DNA of 64,000 nt from Callipepla californica brunnescens (lineage: Eukaryota; Chordata; Aves; Galliformes; Odontophoridae), in the NCBI GenBank assembly GCA_023055505.1, contig JALIRH010000004.1, forward strand, positions 33,361,502 to 33,425,501, read 5' to 3'. Below the pieces are notes generated by a model. It ran no database searches. It had not been told where the DNA came from and worked only from the letters and a program-made list of their open reading frames with translations. Both the position numbers and the translations under genes were made by a program. Position 1 is the first letter of the stretch. Each line of letters begins with the position of its first letter. Shown piece by piece: positions 1-12,852 of the stretch.

Positions 1-3000
1 ATAGTTAATGCTATTTTGTGAATGCATAGTTCTCTGTGATCATGTTTGGGAGGAGTGATAGTAGGTAATAGCTTATTTCATTGCCTTTATGGTAATGCAG
101 CAAAGTAGGAAATAGACCCCTGTCACACACATCAGATGGTGCTGTAAAAATAGAAAATAATGTGAAAGAGTGGAGTTTCCCTTTTTAATGCTCGTTGTGG
201 CCTTTGGTGGACTATGGTGACGACATTATGGTATTGAACAATTTTGAAAATACGTGCTCTAAGCTGGATCTTTTGCCTCAGGACTAGAAGCAGCAGCATT
301 ATATGCAGTGCTTTAGCAGCTATTAAATGTTTTGACTAGAGATTAGTGGATAACATACCATACAAATGGCAGTAAAACCACTTCTGTGAAGAATGTTGTG
401 CTTTCTCAAACCATCTTATTTAACTTACACAGTATCTTCTGTCTCAGTTATGAAGTCATGTCAAGGGTGCGTTATTTTCACCACGTCTAACAACAACAGA
501 ATATTCTGTTTTTTGATTCTGTTGCACCATTTCTTCATGCTGATGGATTTGCAACACCCAGAATCTTGCCTTTGTTTGGCTGTGCACATCTCTGCTGTGG
601 ATCTAGAGTTCCTTCTCCTGCTGGCTTTTATTTCCACTTCTGTTTTGGAAGCCTTGGTATTGACAGATTAATAAACAAGGGAAGATAATAATAGACCACA
701 TAGACCAAAGAATTGCTGTGAATCCAGAACACACAGATTGCAGTGTACTCATGTATTTTAGAGGCAGTTTTGCTTGGAAGTTTATGCTACACACAACTTA
801 TCCTGCAAGTTGATTTGCTGATGGTACTGTGTTCCCTGAAAAGCCAGTGAAACACATGGAAAACAATAGGTGTTTTGTACCCAGGAACGTACTGTGTACA
901 AGCAAGGACAAAGTCCTTGGTTTATGTTTTAGTAGTCTTTTTTGTAAGATGTTGGTCTCATCCTATACGCTTTATATACCAAGGGGGTTTGATATAATGG
1001 TATTAGGAGCCGTATTCTTCATTGCATTGCACTCTTTTATTGTGGTATAACTGACACTGAATGAGGGGAATTGCTCTGATGTAAAAGCAGTAGTTCAGGG
1101 AAGAATCTGGCTCTGAGGCTGTTCTGACAATAACCTGAGGGGTTATGGATCATTCTCACTAAATGATGACCATATTTCTGCTCTTGTTAAAGTCAAAGAC
1201 TGCGAAGCCTTTGATAGAAATGGCCCTTTACCAGTACTGCTGTATGGGGAAAGGCTTCAAGCAGAACTGCTACTTTGAGAATTTGTGTACATAGTTGTCA
1301 CCATTAAAAAAGTCAGCAGCATTTGCCAAGCAGTACCACACCGTGGTGCCTGAGATATCACTTTCTCTCCTACAGTAGAGCAAGAAGAATATGTGTAGGT
1401 AAGTGTTTACGATTTGATTCTATCAATTGCATGCATTTTAATAGAGCTTTTCTCTCAAATCATAGTTTGATTGGGGAGCTGCTTGTGGGTCACATTGTTT
1501 GTAAAGCAAAATAAGGTTCCTTTTAATTGAACAAATTCTTTTAACTGAAGACTCAAAAAACATTTCAGTATTTGTTCTAAAATCATACGTCTCTGTGATT
1601 GTTAGTTGTTAGCGTGGTAACAAAATGTGTAATTTGAATGTTAAAATAATTGTATTTTAAAAGGAGCTCTGGTCTTGTTAGGTAAAGCAGAATTGTATTA
1701 AGCTAGTGTTATAAAGCACACACCTTTATTCCCCCTAATTACTGGTGCATTAATAATGACCAGGTTGATGAAGAATGTGCTGATCACCAGCTGGGATCAG
1801 ACAATTACAGCTGATTATGTAAAGAGTTAGTTGCTATAAGCCTTGAAATATTAAAACTTGGCTAGAATAAATATCACTGAAGAACCTTTGTCTTTTACGT
1901 GTGTATTCAGCTGCTAGTTCTCTGAGCAATTCCTGGTTCACCCAGCAATGTCAGGAATCAAACTGTGAACAGTTATTTTCCAGCCCTGTGAATGTCGATA
2001 AAAGGATCTTTCATAGCTGTTGGCTTGCCCTGTGTGGGGAGAGCACGCTGCTGCATCATGGCATGGGGATTACAGGATCTCACTCAGCTCTGCATTAAAG
2101 ATGTTGCAAGCTTTCACAAAACCCGGGGCAGCACCTTGCATTGCTGTGCATTTGCATTTCTCAGTTCTGACAAAGGGAACACATGTCTCAAGTGCCAGTG
2201 CCTTGCAGGACTGACTGCACCATCCCAATAGCACATCTGCCTGACCACTTACATGTTACCTGTGTTCATCTGGGATATAGTCGTTCTCTAAAAAGAGTCT
2301 CAGTAAAGTCTGTTGTCAGGCTGCTTTCAGAATCTGTTTTTTGTCCCTGAGATTACCGATTTTACCTTTTTTTCTTTTTTTTTTTTTTGTTCACTTCCTA
2401 AATATCCACTGATTTATCTTTCCTCCATTGCTAAATTGCTGAAGAGACTCATCTCTTGAGTTACTAGTTTTCTGGAATATTTCTGTAAAGAACACTTGCT
2501 GGTATTTATCATTAGCAGTTTGATCAGAGCATCATTTTTACTACAGCGTGGAAGACCATTTGTGCCAGACTGTGAAAAAATTATTTTCCTAAAGTTGGAA
2601 AAATTAGAGTGTACGAACGGTAGGGCTTTCTTTAAAAATGACTTGCCTAATGTTCCCAATTCCAGACTTACTGTTTCAATTTCTCAGTCAATTTTACATT
2701 ACTAGATATGATATGAGAGGCATCATTAGTGATTTTGCTTTACTACATTCTTTTTACTTTATTTCTTTTACCTATTGACTCTGTCTTTAATACAGATGTA
2801 TTTTAAGAGATCTCTGTGGACACTTCATTTCCTGCTGCACTGTATGTCCATAATGGAGTAAATATATTATGGTGTGGATGTGCTTATTTTATTGTCAGAC
2901 AGAAGTATGATTTCTTTCTACGATTAGTGGCACTTATCTTTTATTTTCCATATACTGTGCTTTTTATTTTCTTTTAATAGTGGATAATGTCATATTTTCT

Positions 3001-5394
3001 CTCTTAAGTTACCTCTGTTTAGCCCAGTATACTTCCTTTCTTACTTTCTTTTTTAGGTGTTTACTATCAGTCTACTTAGTTAAACTTTGTGCTGTTCTAT
3101 CAGGCAAGTTTGGTAAATGTTGATCAGTGCATGAAATCAGTTTTTAAATGGTTGCAAAATTGCCTTCCTACAGACTGTTTTTATCACAAGGGCTTTCAAG
3201 TGTCAAAGTCATTTGGAGAACTAGATAGATAAAATGCATGAGCACTAAGCTTTTTCCAGGAAAGAATAAATAAATGTGTTTTCTACTGTGTGCTCTGATT
3301 TTGATAGTGATTTGTTAAAAGGGAAAAAAGAAAAGCAATCATATTAAATATTTACAAGAGTGATTTAGTTGTGTAATCGTGTGCTATGCATCCCTGTTTA
3401 ATAGTGAAATCAGCTACTGCTGAAGTAAATGCCATTAAACTGGTAGCACTGTGAAGGTCACTGCCTATACAATGTCAAAGCAATTTATAGAGAATAATGA
3501 TTTTTGTCGGCTTTCCAGTGTACCAGCCTCCCTCCTTTTTGTCTCCTTTTCCAAAAATAACTGAAAAGAAATTTATTTCAGGACTCACTTTCTATGACTC
3601 TTCTCCCATCTGACTGATTTGAGAGCTTGAAACCTCTTTACAAGTTTTCCTATTGATGTGTTCAGTGGATAGACACTGATTCCCTTCTTTCCGGCCCTGA
3701 GCTCATTACAGCTCTATTTGTTGGGATTTCCTGTTGGACATTTTTCAGCAGTTTTTTGTTTTTTTGTTTTTTTTTTTTAAGAGATGCTGAATTATCACTG
3801 CCACTCTTTTGAGTGGTTGATTTTCTCTTTTATGCTGTTTCCAGACCATTCTGTCTGTTATTCTCTGGAAAAATACTTTGTCGTCAGCAGTGCATCTGTC
3901 ATGTTTTGACATCCCACCAATCTACTGTCCTGAGAAGTTTCTTGGAAATGCTTTTGAGTATGTTCCTAAGTAGTTTTGTGCTTAATGGAGAGGCCTTTGA
4001 AGGGAGAGGTGTGTGCTCCACTTTGACTTCCCCTGTGAATGGTCTGGGTCTTTGTGACTCTGCGGTGGTGGAGTGGGGACAAAAGCCCTTCACCGCTGCA
4101 CAAGGAGGCTGCCGCATTGACGCTTATGAAGTGTTCTGAAAACAAAACACAATGAATACAAAGCATTATCATTCAGCCTCACATCCATGCGGTAAGAAGG
4201 TTAATTATTTGTTTTCCCTTTTTTACAGTTGAATAAGCAGAAGCATATAGAGAGGGTGAGCTGGAGGAGAACAGGCAATAAATGCCACAATTCTCTTGTC
4301 CGTTACCGTTTCTTTAACCACCTGAGCAGTGTATCTTTTAAACCACTGGATAACTTGCTTGTTCTACCAGAGACTATCCCAATTAGATTCCACTTGCTAA
4401 AGCAATTATCTAAGGAGATTAAAACCGTATTTATATATTGATAAACATGTACATAACCATATAAATAGCAGTCATATTTTACAGAAGGAACAACGTGTAT
4501 TCCCCTTGACAAGAATCTAAAGAATAATTAAAGACAAAGGCATAATGCAGAAGAGCCCAGAATTTTTAGGACAAGTGTTAAAAAAGAGGGTACTTAAAAG
4601 TCAAGGAGTTGTGAGGATGAAGAAGGGAGGTAAGGTAGCTGTGTGGTGGGAAGAGGGATAAATAGAATTAGTCAGGAGGTCTAGGATGAGTGTCCCAGGC
4701 AAAGCAGTGGGAGAGGAACCTGCTGTGAACACTGGTGTTCTGGACTGAAAGAGATGGGAAGATTTTTTGCTGGATTTTAAGTAGATATGTATTAATATCT
4801 GTAGCTTATTTAGTTTTAATTTTTTTAATTATTTTTAGCATCTCATCCCATAATGTACACACGAGAAGACTAAATCCTTGATTTACAGGCTTGAGTTTTC
4901 TTGGTCTTCTCCAGTTCCATTAGTGGACCTTTTATCTGATGTAAAAGAGGCTAGTTCAGCAGGGTGTCTCAAATAAATGTGTATGTGCATAGTTAATTCA
5001 GGCCCTGTGATTTTCTTCAGTCTGTTTTATCTGGTTCTTTGTCTCTTTGTATGCAAGTCTATGATTAGCACTGAGTTCTTCCCAGAATACTGGCAATTAT
5101 CTCACAGGTGGAAGGATTAAGGAAGAGCAGTGAGAATTACACTGGGATTAAATATGAGCGCCTTTGGAGTGTGTTGGTGGATGTGACGTTTTCTTTTACT
5201 GTGAGCAAAAAGAGGAGAGAAGACAGCTCAGCCTTCTGGCCTCTCTAGGGAGGAAAGTAATACTTTTGAATATGGAAAAGTAGCATCTCAGCTTGGGAGA
5301 TCATGCTGAGAAAGGAGAGGTAATGTTAAGGCATCAGATTTAGAGTCCTCAGTTTGATTCTTGGTTGCCTTGGCTTTGTTTCAGGCTCTTCTGG
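1..5394. other. Unique non-coding DNA, no gene recognised
   Basis: No supported gene. Open frames are short and fall on both strands without domains. The stretch is A/T-leaning unique sequence with T-rich runs at about 2367-2388 and 3757-3778. The only sub-block that stands out is about 1700-1880, where homeodomain-type ATTA sites and two CAGCTG E-boxes lie close together (see findings). It could be intron or intergenic DNA. No splice-bounded exon with sustained coding character was seen. Confidence 0.7.
2367..2388. repeat. T-rich simple tract
   Basis: Nearly pure T run broken by a single C. No adjoining retroelement body was recognised, so it is called low-complexity sequence rather than a SINE or LINE tail. 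Confidence 0.8.
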
Positions 5395-5515
5395 TTGTCC
5401 ACAGTGTGGCTTAGCTTGTCCACATGTGAAAGGGAGGCAGTGATGCTTTCCTGTCTCATATTGCGCAAAACAAAATTACTATGTAACTGCAAAGTTCTTG
5501 AGTAGCAAGTACAAA
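5395..5515 (+). repeat. Possible decayed MIR-type SINE fragment
   Basis: The order of short blocks resembles the 3' half of a MIR element: a pyrimidine-rich 'cttagcttgtccacatgtgaaa' type segment, then 'gcagtgatgctttcctgtctcat', then an A-rich part ending in a 'tgcaaagttcttga' type segment. Divergence is heavy, and the match is by eye to the general MIR pattern. It could be chance. A profile search against ancient amniote repeats would decide it. Confidence 0.35.
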
Positions 5516-5663
5516 AGAAGAGAATTGAACATTCTTCTCTGGCCTCATGCTGTAGTCATACATTCAGAAGTGGTGCCAAATGTTGCTGGTGAAGGGTTCT
5601 TCATCTCTTCCTCTGTGGAATGAGTGGGACCAATGTTGTGTTGGTATAAATAGGGTTTCTACA

Positions 5664-5700
5664 TTTTTTTTTTTTTTTTTTAAAGAGGGGCTCAGCCCCC
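5664..5700. repeat. Poly-T tract followed by a GC palindrome
   Basis: An 18-base T run at 5664-5681 is followed within a few bases by the imperfect palindrome AGGGGCT-C-AGCCCCCT. On the minus strand this would read as a hairpin followed by poly-A. No element body was recognised upstream. Confidence 0.7.
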
Positions 5701-5840
5701 TTTATGTAAGAACTGCCTCATGGGATGGGCAAGTCACATGTCCCAGGTTCCAGAGGGACAGTTTGCAGGCTGGGACATGCTGCATCTTGTCTGTAGACTG
5801 GCCTTTTCTTGTATAGGTCCTGGCTGATGTCAGCACTGAA

Positions 5841-6785
5841 GAGACCCAAGGATCACTGAGTCCAACTCCTGGTTCCACACAAGACCACCCAAATTTCAGA
5901 CCATATTTCTGAGAGCTTTATCCAAATGCTTCTTGAAATCCAACAGCTCAAGGCTGTACCTTCTTGTCCCATGAAGACCGTTTCATGCCCACTACCCTCT
6001 AATGAAGAATCTTTTCCTAGCCCTTAACCCAATCCCCTCTACAGATCTGTGCTGTTTCCTTGTGTCCTGTTTCTGTTATCAGGAAGCAGAGATCAGCACT
6101 GCCCCTCCTCTCCCTGTCAGGAGCTGTGGGACACCACGAGGCCTTTCTGTTTCTCTTGGCTAAACAAACCAAGGGACCCAAGCTGTTTATCAGACATCTT
6201 GCCCTCTAGACCCTTCACCTTTGGATGCTTTCAACTGTTTTATGTCCCTCTTATATTGTGGTGCTTGTGTTCAGTCACTTCTAAACAAACAGGGCCCAGA
6301 GAAAAAGGCAGGTCAATTGTGGCTGCTGTGATGTTAGGAGCCTACTGTGATAGCCATTGTGAGGATGACTGATGTGTGTGGCCAAAACCTAACTGTGCCG
6401 GGAGTGGGGAGCCTGTGGCCTGAGAGATGCCCTCATGTAAAAGAAGAAGGACAGTTGGGGGGGACTGAGGATTCAGTACCTTTTGGTACCCAAACCTGCA
6501 TACTGTTCAAGGTGAGGCCGTAACAGTGCAGAGCTAAGCAGGACAATCCTTTCCCATCACTCGGCTGGTGGAAGTGGGCCTGCTGCACTTCAGGGTATTG
6601 TTGGCTCTTTTGGCTGCCAGGGCACACTTCTGGCTCAGATTCAACTGTCTGTCAGCCAGAACCCCCAGATCATTTTCTGTGGGATAATGCCCTGAGCAGA
6701 GTCCAAGGGCTCATATTCTTGTTGGTGCAAAACTGCAGAGCTGAATGCACTTTCAGCTGAACGTGCTAGGTACAGCAAGTTACAT
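5841..6785 (-). mobile_element. CR1 non-LTR retrotransposon fragment, interrupted
   Basis: Read on the minus strand this is a 5'-truncated CR1 LINE. On the plus strand it runs through blocks typical of the reverse complement of a CR1 tail: 'gatcactgagtccaactcctgg' near 5851, 'cttgaaatccaacagctc' near 5932, 'gaatcttttcctag' near 6006, 'gccctctagacccttcacc' near 6201 and 'ttatattgtggtgc' at 6251-6264. After a gap of about 220 bp homology resumes with 'caaggtgaggccg' near 6509 and 'gctgccagggcacac' near 6614, then fades near 6785. Many substitutions and frame breaks mark it as an old dead copy. The 3' terminal repeats expected just before 5841 are missing or lost. It is the only CR1 here on the minus strand. 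Confidence 0.88.
6265..6480. other. Foreign insert inside the CR1 copy
   Basis: This segment has no counterpart in the CR1 pattern, which stops at 6264 and resumes at about 6489. The nine bases before it (TTGTGGTGC, 6256-6264) and at its far edge (TTTTGGTAC, 6481-6489) agree at seven of nine positions, as a worn target-site duplication would. The insert has no poly-A tail, clear terminal repeats or open frame that I recognise, so its class is unknown. An alternative is local rearrangement or replacement of CR1 sequence. Confidence 0.5.
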
Positions 6786-9129
6786 CAGAGCCATATTTAG
6801 AGATGGTCCTCAGGAATTATATTCTTAGATGATGTAAAATTTCCTTGTGTTGTATTATTTTTAGTCTTCCATAAGTCAGTAATATTAATAAAAATATCCC
6901 TGCTGCAGATGAGACAGTCTTGCCAAGGAATGGGGAGATTAATTTTCATTGTACATGCAGGTTTCACTTTGTTAACAGACTGCTTTAGAGGATGGGAGGA
7001 AACACTGGAAGAACAAGACTGACTCAAGAGTCTCTTGTTACAAGATTATCTGTCCTTTTACTCAGCAGTGTATTTATTACATGACGAGGCTCTAGTTACA
7101 GGTCAGTGATTGTCTGGGTTCAGGCGTTTACCTGCTGGCTTCTGGGATGGCACAAAAACAGCAGCAAATAGATCCAGTTATTCAATCTACACAGGAAGTG
7201 GTTAGGTTATAGGTATTCAGGCTTTCCAGGTGCAACATCAGAGCCAAAACAGGCAGTGGGTTGTCCTGTCAGATGACAGAGGTCTCTGCTAGTGTTTTTA
7301 CTGCTGCTAATGGCAATTTTTAGAAATATTAATTTGAATTTTCAATAGCAATAAAGCAAAACAAACTTGTTGGCCCAGTAGAGATAGAGGTGAGGAACTC
7401 AGAGTCTCCTTTTAATCCATTCAGGGTACCCCTTTTTGTCAGTTGTCTACACAGCAGGCTGCTCATTTCTCTTCCTCATCATAGCGCTCTGGGGCCCCTC
7501 TGGGGGTCATACTCCCCTCTTACCTACCCTTTTTTTCCCCCACCTTGCTGGCATAATTTCGAAGCATGAGTTTTAAGTCAACCTCTCCTATTATGATTTC
7601 TTGCGTTTGATCTCTTTGTGCTATATATGAAGATCTGGAAAGGGGCAGACTCTATTCGGAAGATTTCATGCCATTAGTAGTTTTGATATGAGAAATTACT
7701 ATGAGATATAATGGCATCTGTGAAGAGAGGCAAGAAAATATGGAGGCACTTAGGTGAAAAGCTCTTGCAAAATAATAGGTAGACATTCAGGAATGAAATA
7801 TGTAAAAATTAGACCCTTCAGACTGTTATTCTATGAGGCAGCTAGACCTTTCTGTATTTGTCTGATAGTTATGGTTCCTTGTGTGTATGGCTCAACTATT
7901 TTATCAACAGTATAACCATCATAACATAATCTCTGGTTCTCATCTGTTCTCATTTCTTCTGGTTCTGAGTATTGTGCTTAGGGGAAAAAAATGCTGTGAC
8001 AGCTTTCCAACAGATTCTGAGTATAGCTAAATTGTAGTTCCTCCCCCAAACAATTCCGTGAATTAACTTTCAATCCATTTCATAAAAGCCTTATCAGCCT
8101 CTAATAAAATAATGGAAAGTAAGTAGTAAGAAAAATGAATCTGTAACTATATAGAGTAACAGAACCACAAGCAATAATCAGCAGTATTTAATAAACACAA
8201 CTCATAGCTGGCATTTGATTACTTTTGGACTGAGTTACAAAATTAATGGATAAAAGGAGGACAGTGTGTGATATATTTAGACTTCAGTGAGTTATTTGAC
8301 AAAAAGCTCCATATAATCTTTCTTTAAAAAACCCAAACAATTAAAATTTGGCTTTCACATGAAGAGTTTTTAACATAAATTACCAATACAAAATGCAACA
8401 GTATTTTCATGAACTGGGAAGGCTAGACAGATTGGAAGTTACTGTCATTTCTGTCTAACACGTTTCTCAGTGATCACAAAAAGGGGAAGAAATGACATAT
8501 TAATGAAATGTGTAGATTTGACTAGAATGGGAAGAATTGCAGTCATCATTGTGGATAGAAAACAGCATAAATGTCGCATAAATGCAGTGACATCCTTCAT
8601 AAAGCAGTAGGTGGATAATTCATCTGTAAGAGATCTGATAAGCTGTACCTAAACTAAACTGTTAAGGGCCTTAAATACAGTAGGGTGGAAATATGTCAAA
8701 CAGTTTGTAAGATTTTTGAAAGGGTTTGATGATTAAAATTGTACAGGGCTTGATTATGAGGGAACAGAGAAAGACCTAGTATGCACAGCTAAAGTTAACA
8801 CTGAGATAGTGGCAAGATGAAAGCCACCTCCAAGTATATACAGAGCATGAATGCAAAGACAGGAAATTTTCTCACATGAATCAACTATAACAGGTGCCAC
8901 TCAATTGTAAAAAGATGTTTTAGGTCTAGTATTAAGAATAGTCTTAATAATGAGTACAATGGCATCAGCTTACAGAGCACTTTTTTAAGTGAAAATTGGG
9001 AGCTACTAAGTTTTTGATAATTGGGTTAAAAAAAAAACCCTGAAGTTCTTGAGATCAAGTCTTTCTCTTTGCCACCTTGAGAATGAAATGGTGACTTAGA
9101 GGAGGATTACTTAAGTCTTTTGTATTCTT
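6786..9129. other. Unique non-coding DNA, nothing recognised
   Basis: A/T-leaning single-copy sequence. No repeat, RNA gene or credible coding frame was seen. The short open frames are not supported by domains or splice context. Confidence 0.65.
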
Positions 9130-9745
9130 AAAGGCCAATGGCATCCTGGCTTGTATTAGGAATGGTATGGTGAGCAGGACTAGGGAAGTAATCCTCCCTC
9201 TGTACTCGGTAAGTTGAGGACCCCACCTCTAGTTCAGTTTTGGGCACCTCAATACAGAAAGGATATTGAGATGCTGGAGCAGGTCCCAAGAAGGGGACAA
9301 CAAGGCTGGTGAAGGGCCTGGAGAATATGCCCTATGATGAGTACCTGAAGGAACTGGGGCTGTTTAGTCTGGGGAAGAGGAGGCTGAGGAGAGACCTTAT
9401 TGCTCTCTTCAAATACATGAAAGGTGATTGCTATGAGAGCAGGTCTCTTCTTACTGATGTCAGATGACAGGACCAGGGGAAATGTCCTCAGGTTGCACCA
9501 GTGGAGGCTTAGGCTGGATAGCAGGAAAACCTCAATGGAAAGTGTTGTTAAGCACTTCAATAGGCTCCCGAGGGAGTTGGCTGAGTCACCATCCCTGAAT
9601 GTGTTTAAAATACATTTTCATGTGGTGCGCAGGGACATGATTTAGTGGTGGGTTGCTAGAGTTAAGGTAGTGTGTTTGGTTGTGGTTGGACTTGATGATC
9701 TTGAAGGTCTTTTCCAATCTGAGCATTTCTACAATTCTGTGATTC
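9130..9745 (+). mobile_element. CR1 non-LTR retrotransposon, 5'-truncated 3' end
   Basis: This is the longest CR1 copy in the window. In order it carries the 3' part of the reverse-transcriptase gene ('ggcatcctggcttgtat' near 9140, 'ctgaggagagacc' near 9383, 'gacaggaccaggggaaatg' near 9468, 'tgagtcaccatccctgaatg' near 9583). It then has the 3' untranslated tail with 'ggttggacttgatgatcttg' near 9685 and the terminal ATTCTGTGATTC at 9734-9745. The absence of the 5' end is the usual result of incomplete reverse transcription in this family. Substitutions and indels throughout show it is an inactive relic. Confidence 0.95.
9424..9645 (+). pseudogene. Relic of the CR1 ORF2 C-terminus
   Basis: A short frame of 74 codons lies inside the CR1 copy and ends where CR1 ORF2 normally ends, in the 'L/RRDM' segment just before the tail. 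Recognisable pieces of the family C-terminus remain, such as 'DDRTRGN', 'RLRLDSRK' and 'NRLPRELAESPSL'. In life this protein is the endonuclease/reverse transcriptase that copies CR1 RNA into DNA at a nicked target. Here both catalytic domains are absent and the upstream frame is broken. It is a fossil and not a gene. Confidence 0.85.
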
Positions 9746-11583
9746 AGAACTCAAATGTACCATATGACAGATAAGTACCTTCATTTACCCGAGTCTTTGT
9801 CTGTAGCGCATTGAAATCCTGTGTGTCTACTTGTTGGTATTTGTATCTCTGAGGGAGCAATAAACTGATGTTGTATCAGCTGGTAATATAAAAATAGCCC
9901 ACTGAATGCAAAGTGTTTTCATAAAGGAAACTGGATGATTTGCCATAACTACATTAGTGCTAATGCACTACCAGTTCTCTCTTTTCTTTATCCATGCGTT
10001 AATTTTGTTCTTCGTTCTCCCCATTCCTTCTAGCTTAATTACCCTCCCCAGACTAGAGGCTGCTGCTGTGTTTTGGCTTCATTACTAGCTTTCATTTTCA
10101 TTAAGAACCTTGCGCTAATGGACTATTATAAAACACAGTCATCACTGGCAGGTGTTGCCAAATGACTCTCAGTATGATGGCTTTTCTGTGCAATGGAGCA
10201 AGCAGTCTGGACATTGGATTTGTGAAGCAGCCAAGGGCTTGAGATAGAAGGCAAAGAGAGAAAAGTTTTGTAGATCACTGTGAAGAAGCCCTCAAATGTG
10301 AGCAATAATGGAAAAAGAGCACCATGAGCAATGGCCTTGTTCTGAAACCTCCAATAGTGCCAGCATCTGCTCAGGCTGCAAATATCATGAACGAGCTTCC
10401 TAAACAGTTCTAAAGAAGAAGTGCCACCTATATCATGAAGTACTAATCACAGAGCCTTCTAGTTTAGAAAGGAATTAAAATAAATATACTACCTTATTGA
10501 CTGTGTTACGTCTTATACCAAAATAAACATTCTGGCTCATTGTTGTGTGACATTAGTAATGAGAATGCACATTTCTTCTGCAGGGGTATCTGTCAGTTGC
10601 CTGTGTGTGCCCTCTGAACCAATTAGTGTTGTTGGAGCTTTTATCAGGAAAGAGCAAGGACTTCCATTATTGTCCTTCAAGGAGCTGATTGTCCAGTGCA
10701 AAATAACTAAAGGCATGTCCCATAAGAAATTCTGAGTCTTAAGAGGGAAAGAAGAGTTTTTCAGCATTGAAGAACGGTTATAAAGAATCATTATCCTTTA
10801 CTGATCTAAAGGCCTTCAACTTATGTTACAGTCTTTCAAGAGATCATAAACAATCCCTAGTTACATAGAAAACAAATGCCAAGCAGAGGGACAAGATGGC
10901 TCTGCTTGCAGATAGGCAAATGGTCCATTTTGCATTTTCTTTTCTGGCTTCTTTTGGATTTGGTTGCATTTCCCATTTGTGCTCTTCTTTTCTTTCTTTC
11001 TTACAAAGCACGTTTCTTGTCATCTCAGTGATCTATCTGTGCTTCAACTTTTGAGTGGCAAGGAGGTATCTATTTCTTCTGTCAGTTCTTCTCTATCCTT
11101 TCTCAAGGCACTACTCCCCTGCAGTAAAACATCTTGTTTGAAGATGGGACAGTCTCATGGGTAGGCATGGAATGTTTTATCGGATTGACTGCAGGACATG
11201 TGTTTTGCTGAACGTAAGATGTGCTGCCTTGACCTTTTAGCAGTCCTTCAGACAGTTTTAAGAAATAATGGCTTTTCACACACCACTGTAGTTGGTCTTC
11301 AGCTGTTGCAGGGAGAGTTTCCTCACATACTGCAGGGTCAAATCTAGTAGCTCTTCCTTAAACAAATTCTTTAATGATGGGGTGGCAGATGGGATTTGTC
11401 TTACTGACCTCTGTGCCCCATTCCCAATACCTTAGAGCTGTGCAGGGTGTGTTGTGACCCAGAAGATTGCTAAGTTGTGTGTTTAAGTGGGGTGGATGAA
11501 GAGCCTTCCACTGAAATCAAGGCAGGTAACCCTAAAATTTTTTTTCTAGTCTGCCTTATGTCCTTGTTTTTAGTTTTCTCCAT

Positions 11584-11626
11584 TAAAAAAAAAATGATAA
11601 TAATAATAATAATATATATATATATA
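11584..11626. repeat. A-rich, (ATA)n and (AT)n compound microsatellite
   Basis: A run of A is followed by GATAATAATAATAATAAT and then a TA dinucleotide run. This is a compound simple repeat. Length is likely to vary between individuals. Confidence 0.9.
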
Positions 11627-12828
11627 AATAATCCTTAATGAATAGAGTCTATGTTCTAAAACAATTTGGTTCTGAATATAAAGCATTTGTAGTCCTGCTC
11701 GCTGATGCATGAGCATTGCCCAATCCACCTTTAAACTCTGATCACATCAGAGTCCTGCAATAACTTGAAGGAGACTTTTGTACTGAGTACAGTGTGTGCA
11801 TGCTCTCAAGTGATTACCTGCATGCTATCCCAGCAGGTGAGAATATTTGACCACGAGCTCTGCTGGTCTTGTGTGATTTCTGCTCTTTGCAACGCTGAAT
11901 CATACCAGAAACTTTCTGTTCACTTAAGCTCCCCTGTGGAGGTACAGCTGTTGGACTTCCCTTCTGCATTTAACCTTGTCTGACATGAACTTTGTGTTAT
12001 CATTTTTTAGGCTGAAGTCGTTTCAGCTGAAGGCTCATTTTGCATCTATTTAAATAAATATAGGAAATGTTGGTGTTTTAGGATAAGGGGAAATTACTCC
12101 TAGTTAGAAGCAAGAATAATTTTAATAGGTATAAATCTCTTTCGCCTTTCCTCCAGTAATTCTTTCTAGGTCTCATTCCAGTGCTTTGCCCATACATGCT
12201 TAACTCTGACCCTGTGTTTCTTCTGTGTCTTTTCCTTGTACTTGAATAAATGTTGTGTATGTCTGGAGGATTCCAGTCTAAAGCGATCAAAGTTAAACGT
12301 GTGAAGAAACTGAAGCTGAAATCACTTCAAAGTGGATTAGGCTAAATAATGAGAATACATAGCTGGAGAGTAATCTTACACTGAACAGCAGGCAGAATAT
12401 AAGTTGCTATAACCTGGTAAGTCACAGAAAAAGGGGATAAAAACCATCCTAGTGGTGAGTGTTATTTATTAATGCTGTTGTTTTTATTTGTATTGTCATT
12501 TTTTCTTTTTTGTTTTTCTGTCAAATTCTCTTGTGCTAGGAAGAGTTTTGTGATAGGAGGGGTTTCTCAGAACATGAGTCCTTTTTCCTAATCCTGGCCC
12601 TCCCGTTATATTTGAGTTGGAATGGTATAAAAGTGTGAGGCCAGTACTCCTTACTCTGCCACTGGCACTTCCCATCTGTGAGTCACATTTCTTTGTGAGT
12701 ATTGATTTGTGTTCCCACAATTGCTTTGTGAGTTAGAGAATGATTAGTGTCTCGTCTTTGAATGGGAGGAGGATGAAGAAGGATCCCTTAAGAATTAGTA
12801 ACTCAGGACATAAAACCCAGACACTCTT

Positions 12829-12852
12829 ACTTATTATTATTATTATTATTAT
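12829..12852. repeat. (TTA)n microsatellite
   Basis: About eight perfect TTA/TAT units, flanked by unique sequence. Confidence 0.93.
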
